Source of the DNA: JAKVAV01 sp047633195
GTDB taxonomy: Bacteria > Bacteroidota > Bacteroidia > Flavobacteriales_D > Cryomorphaceae
Direction: 5' to 3'
DNA: 18,089 nt
NCBI GenBank assembly: GCA_047633195.1
Contig: JBLIEU010000046.1
Coordinates: 1 to 18,089, forward strand
Numbering within the stretch: the stretch's first letter is position 1; each line of letters begins with the position of its first letter. The notes below the pieces were generated by a model, which saw only the letters and a program-made list of their open reading frames with translations, searched no databases and was not told the origin of the DNA. Positions 15,767 to 18,089 of this stretch are shown piece after piece. The translations under genes were made by a program, and so were the position numbers.

Positions 15767-15791
15767 TTTGCACAGAGTTCACTGAAGAAGG
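15767..15791 (+). repeat. CACAGAG-type dispersed intergenic repeat, copy B
   Basis: TTTGCACAGAGTTCACTGAA followed by GAAGG lies in the 172-bp gap between rlmD and the TPMT-family gene. It matches copy A (12645) at the CAGAG, CAC and GAAGAAGG blocks and resembles the reverse-strand copy at 16611-16639. Confidence 0.5.
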
Positions 15792-15869
15792 AAATGACAA
15801 GTCGGTTGTTCTGACGACTGAACGCTTGTGTTCTTCCAAGTATTTAGCAAACCAATAAGAAATAGCAAC

Positions 15870-16457
15870 ATGAACAATTGGGACGAAAACTACTGGCAAG
15901 AGCGATGGGAAGAAGGCCAAACAGGTTGGGATATTGGCTATGCCTCCCCTGCCCTAACTGAATTTGCTCAAGGCTTCGACAACAAGGATATTCATATTTT
16001 AATCCCAGGCTGCGGGAATGGCTACGAAGCTGAGGATCTCTTCAAGGCTGGTTACAAAAACACCTTTGTCATTGATTTGGCTCAGGGTGCCTTTGATAGT
16101 CTGAAAAAGCGTTTTCCCGAATTTCCTGAAACCCATATGATTCTAGGTGATTTCTTTGCCTTGGAAGAAACGTATGACTTGATCTTGGAGCAAACCTTTT
16201 TCTGCGCACTCGATCCATCAGTGCGTTCGGCTTACGCCAAAAAGATGAATGAATTGCTTGTCCCAGGCGGAACGCTAGCGGGTTTGCTTTTTGATGACAA
16301 ACTCTTTGCAGATCATCCTCCCTTTGGAGGAAACAAAGAAGAGTACCTCACGTATTTCGAAGATCTTTTTGAAGTCAAGACTTTCGAGACTGCTCGAAAC
16401 TCCATTGCGCCCAGGCAAGGCAGAGAGTTCTTTATTCAATTGAAGAAACCATTTTAA
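15870..16457 (+). CDS. TPMT-family class I SAM-dependent methyltransferase
   Basis: A 195-residue protein of the thiopurine S-methyltransferase family. It opens with NYWQERWEEGQTGWDIGYASPAL (about 7-29), the family's N-terminal signature, followed by SAM motif I LIPGCGNGYEAEDL (about 44-57), VIDLAQGA (motif II region, about 65-72), LGDFFAL (about 90-96), LILEQTFFCAL (about 102-112) and VPGGTLAG (about 131-138). The start at ATG 15870 gives MNNWDENYW. A GTG 14 codons upstream adds a sequence without family resemblance and is rejected. Bacterial relatives methylate thiols, thiopurines or oxyanions such as tellurite and selenite. The substrate here cannot be told from sequence. It is a free-standing cytosolic enzyme downstream of rlmD with 172 bp between them. 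Confidence 0.88.
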   Translation: MNNWDENYWQERWEEGQTGWDIGYASPALTEFAQGFDNKDIHILIPGCGNGYEAEDLFKAGYKNTFVIDLAQGAFDSLKKRFPEFPETHMILGDFFALEETYDLILEQTFFCALDPSVRSAYAKKMNELLVPGGTLAGLLFDDKLFADHPPFGGNKEEYLTYFEDLFEVKTFETARNSIAPRQGREFFIQLKKPF

Positions 16458-16515
16458 TCGTGCTTAAAATACTACACCGAGCCTGAAGAGATTTTTTAAA
16501 GTCCAAAACTCAAGA

Positions 16516-16639
16516 TTTTGAGGTCACAGAGAGAAAGAGAGAAACTTATGTTTAGCTCTCATAAGATCGCTTGCCGTCCTCAGAGAACTAGCGTTTTCAA
16601 ACTTTAATTGCCCTTCTTTCTCTGTGGCCTCTGTGTAAA
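16516..16639. repeat. Imperfect inverted-repeat element of the CACAGAG type (copies C and D)
   Basis: The left arm GAGGTCACAGAGAGAAAG (16520-16537) and the right arm, which on the minus strand reads GAGGCCACAGAGAAAG (16632-16617), form imperfect inverted arms about 80 bp apart. A small perfect hairpin, CTTATG (16545-16550) with CATAAG (16560-16565), lies inside. The element sits between the convergent TPMT-family gene and the cytochrome lipoprotein gene. It may act as a bidirectional transcription end or be a dispersed non-coding element. It has no coding content. Confidence 0.5.
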
Positions 16640-16680
16640 CCGTATATCAATTGCACCGAGAAAGACTGATAAACAATTAT

Positions 16681-17127
16681 TTATGAATCAGGCACATAAA
16701 GCTTCTTAATCGTCTTCACGGGCCCCGGACAGTAAGACTGGTGGCACGAAATACAAGCACCAACGAGATTGTTGTAAGCTGACTTTGCCAAATCAATATC
16801 CTTGGCTGCCAAGAAGGCATCAAGCTGAGTCTGGTAATTGGCCGCCATTCCTTCAAAAACAGGCCCTTTCACTTCTGACTTGGTTGGGGTTGACTGAACC
16901 AAAGCGTCGTAAACGGAAACGCTGTCAGTCACCATTTCGCCGTTTACAATTTTCGAGCGCCATTGCTTTGCATCCTTATGAATGTTGCGCATCAGCTTAG
17001 CTAGCTCGCTGAATTCCGCCATTTTTATTTCCGACATCACTTCTGGATCTTGAGAACTTTGGCTTCCAGCTTCTTGGCAAGACCAGATGACTATGACGAT
17101 TATTGCTAGGGTTGATAGACGTTTCAT
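16681..17127 (-). CDS. Haem-binding (cytochrome c'-like) lipoprotein
   Basis: A 148-residue exported protein. The N-terminus MKRLSTLAIIVIVIWSC is a lipoprotein signal with Cys17 as the likely acylated residue, followed by a Ser/Gln linker. The body (about 30-122) is helical by composition, and the only haem motif, CISCH (C125, C128, H129), lies near the C-terminus, followed by SYCPGPVKTIKKLYVP. A C-terminal CxxCH after a helical body is the arrangement of class II cytochromes (cytochrome c'-type), so covalent c-type haem attachment in the periplasm is likely. The third cysteine, C133, four residues after the haem His, is notable. No redox partner is adjacent. The gene is divergent from the PyrR-like gene. 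Haem attachment is well supported. The role (electron transfer, gas binding) is open. Confidence 0.85.
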   Translation of the reverse strand: MKRLSTLAIIVIVIWSCQEAGSQSSQDPEVMSEIKMAEFSELAKLMRNIHKDAKQWRSKIVNGEMVTDSVSVYDALVQSTPTKSEVKGPVFEGMAANYQTQLDAFLAAKDIDLAKSAYNNLVGACISCHQSYCPGPVKTIKKLYVPDS

Positions 17128-17198
17128 GTAGAAAAGGTACTAAATAGGAAGGTTGAAGCACTAAGATACTATCCTATTGAATACTTCGTAGCTGATAC

Positions 17199-17228
17199 TT
17201 TGTACTTCCTACTAAAACCCTAATTTTG
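17199..17228 (+). promoter_or_regulatory. Bacteroidota-type promoter for the PyrR-like gene
   Basis: TTTG (17199-17202) and TAATTTTG (17221-17228) match the -33 TTTG and -7 TAnnTTTG elements exactly, separated by 18 bp, within the known range. Transcription would begin near 17235, leaving a leader of only about 8 nt before ATG 17243, with no Shine-Dalgarno sequence. This is the clearest promoter in the window. Confidence 0.6.
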
Positions 17229-17242
17229 ATTAAAGTTTGAAA

Positions 17243-17746
17243 ATGCCCCAAGAAAGACTTCTAGTTCTCGATCATGAAAAGATTTGGCAAAAGCTGCGTC
17301 GAATCGCTTATCAACTTTATGAATTCAATCACGAAGAAGAGACCCTCACTTTTGTAGCCATTGAAAGAAAAGGGGTGTTTCTGGCCGAGCGAATTAAGCC
17401 CATTCTTGAAGATATTTCAGGAATCAAGGTTGAATTGATCAACCTAGCCATGAACAAAGAGAATCCGAATGACAATCCGACTTGGAATGGAGATCCTTCA
17501 CTGCTCAACGGCAGGTCAGTTATTCTGGTAGACGATGTTCTAAACTCGGGTCGAACGCTGATATACGCAGCCCGACACATACTCGATTATGAAGTAAAGA
17601 AGCTTACGACTGTGGTATTGGTCGATCGTCTTCACCGTCGTTTTCCGATTAAAGCCGATTTTGTGGGACTAACTTTGAGTACTACTTTTCAGGACCACAT
17701 TGCAGTTGAGTTCGAAGAAGGAAACGACAACGTTTACTTGGATTGA
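17243..17746 (+). CDS. PyrR-like phosphoribosyltransferase
   Basis: A 167-residue type I phosphoribosyltransferase fold protein. The PRPP-binding loop is VILVDDVLNSGRT (93-105) with the acidic pair D97-D98. The preceding FVAIERKGVFLAERI (37-51) is the PPi-loop region, and VLVDRLHRRFPIKADFVGLTL (125-145) matches the C-terminal hood of PyrR. PyrR proteins bind pyr mRNA as attenuators and/or have uracil phosphoribosyltransferase activity. Which applies here is not clear, since no pyrimidine genes are nearby. ATG 17243 is chosen over TTG 17237 because it follows a good promoter at a plausible distance. It converges on shikimate kinase with a 21-bp gap. Family assignment is firm. Substrate and regulatory role are uncertain. 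Confidence 0.85.
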   Translation: MPQERLLVLDHEKIWQKLRRIAYQLYEFNHEEETLTFVAIERKGVFLAERIKPILEDISGIKVELINLAMNKENPNDNPTWNGDPSLLNGRSVILVDDVLNSGRTLIYAARHILDYEVKKLTTVVLVDRLHRRFPIKADFVGLTLSTTFQDHIAVEFEEGNDNVYLD

Positions 17747-17754
17747 ATCTCTTT

Positions 17755-17799
17755 AACTAGAGTCTGTCTATAAAGTCCGCTGACAAACTCTAACTAGTT
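17755..17799. terminator. Imperfect inverted repeat between convergent genes (candidate bidirectional terminator)
   Basis: GAGTCTGTC (17760-17768) and GACAAACTC (17782-17790) pair with one mismatch around a 13-nt loop. The outer AACTAG (17755-17760) and CTAGTT (17794-17799) extend the stem with a bulge. It lies at the 3' ends of the PyrR-like and shikimate kinase genes and overlaps the latter's stop. No strong T-run follows, so it is a weak terminator candidate. Confidence 0.35.
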
Positions 17800-18089
17800 C
17801 AGCCAACTTTTCCGCATTCACATTAGCTGATTCGAAGCGAATATGAGCCTCCTGGTAGTTCGGGAGCCTTTCGGCAAAATGGGCCTCTATAAAGCCTCTC
17901 CTGTCCTCTGGCTGGACATTTTCCAACAATGGGCGATCCTCGCTTTGAGCGAGTCTGCTGAAGATTATTTCTAGCGGCATATCGAGCCAAACTACTAACC
18001 CCGCTGCTTTCATCGACTCCATATTGCCAATAGAAGTGACAGTCCCTCCGCCAGTTGACAGTACAAAGGATTCTTTTCGATTGCAAAAA
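17768..18089 (-). CDS. aroK: Shikimate kinase (N-terminal part outside window)
   Basis: The minus-strand frame is open from the right edge to TAG at 17770-17768 and shows the C-terminal about 106 residues of a shikimate kinase. Visible are VLSTGGGTV (the GGG shikimate-binding motif), VVWLDMPLEIIFSRL (core strand and helix), DRPLL (the Arg of the LID region) and the C-terminal FAERLPNYQEAHIRF segment. The P-loop lies beyond the window. The enzyme phosphorylates shikimate with ATP in the cytosol, a step in aromatic amino acid synthesis. The internal ATG at 18022 is not the true start, because the family motif precedes it. It converges on the PyrR-like gene. Confidence 0.9.
   Translation of the reverse strand, partial: FCNRKESFVLSTGGGTVTSIGNMESMKAAGLVVWLDMPLEIIFSRLAQSEDRPLLENVQPEDRRGFIEAHFAERLPNYQEAHIRFESANVNAEKLAELVRVCQRTL

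Noticed and set aside
15798..15822. AGTCG...CGACT as a terminator or operator upstream of the TPMT-family gene
   Set aside because: Only five pairs around a long loop, with no T-run and no clear relation to a promoter. This is within chance expectation.
15828..15869. N-terminal extension of the TPMT-family protein from GTG 15828
   Set aside because: The extra 14 residues do not resemble the family, and ATG 15870 directly precedes the conserved NYWQERW motif.
17768..18022. ATG 18022 as a true shikimate kinase start
   Set aside because: The STGGG motif and more kinase sequence lie upstream in frame to the window edge, so the gene is cut by the window and does not start there.
1..18089. Search for CRISPR arrays, tRNA/rRNA genes, transposases, phage genes and defence genes
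   Set aside because: No regularly spaced repeats, cloverleaf or rRNA sequence, transposase motifs or known defence domains were seen on either strand.

Overview
The window looks like a chromosomal segment of a Bacteroidota bacterium, most likely a marine Flavobacteriales-type organism. Three things support this: two proteins with type IX secretion (T9SS) C-terminal sorting domains, a TonB-dependent receptor with an N-terminal CarboxypepD_reg domain beside a second small CarboxypepD_reg protein, and a promoter matching the Bacteroidota form (TTTG, about 19 bp, TAnnTTTG). Recognisable Shine-Dalgarno sequences are scarce, and some genes can only start at TTG or GTG. I see no mobile element, prophage, CRISPR array, tRNA or rRNA.

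Layout. Positions 1-4624 (minus strand) hold a tightly packed four-gene operon, transcribed leftward: an FAD/NAD(P)H oxidoreductase, a membrane polyferredoxin of the NapH/NosR type, a DPM1-like family 2 glycosyltransferase, and a membrane cellulose-synthase-like family 2 glycosyltransferase cut by the left edge. Three junctions (13-bp overlap, 6-bp gap, 8-bp overlap) argue for one transcript that pairs a membrane redox module with glycan or lipid-sugar synthesis. A 16-bp perfect palindrome lies in the divergent region before the next gene. Positions 4760-8451 hold two convergent T9SS cargo genes, a subtilisin-like (S8) protease and an unknown secreted protein, whose stop codons share one CTAG. 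Positions 8501-9031 hold an O6-methylguanine-DNA methyltransferase gene interrupted by a single in-frame TAA. Positions 9303-12534 hold the small CarboxypepD_reg protein and the TonB-dependent receptor, preceded by a repeat-bearing promoter region.

The right part holds conserved housekeeping genes: ornithine aminotransferase (minus), a TrmA/RlmD-family RNA uracil methyltransferase (plus) whose start codon lies in a perfect inverted repeat, a TPMT-family methyltransferase (plus), a c-type haem lipoprotein (minus), a PyrR-like phosphoribosyltransferase (plus) with the clearest promoter of the window, and a shikimate kinase cut by the right edge (minus). Intergenic stretches around 12645, 15767 and 16516-16639 carry relatives of one degenerate CACAGAG-type sequence.

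Most of the region is ordinary. The items most worth a second look are the interrupted methyltransferase gene, the redox-plus-glycosyltransferase operon, the two palindromic candidate control sites, the cysteine cluster in the aminotransferase, and the loss of iron-sulfur ligands in the RlmD homologue.
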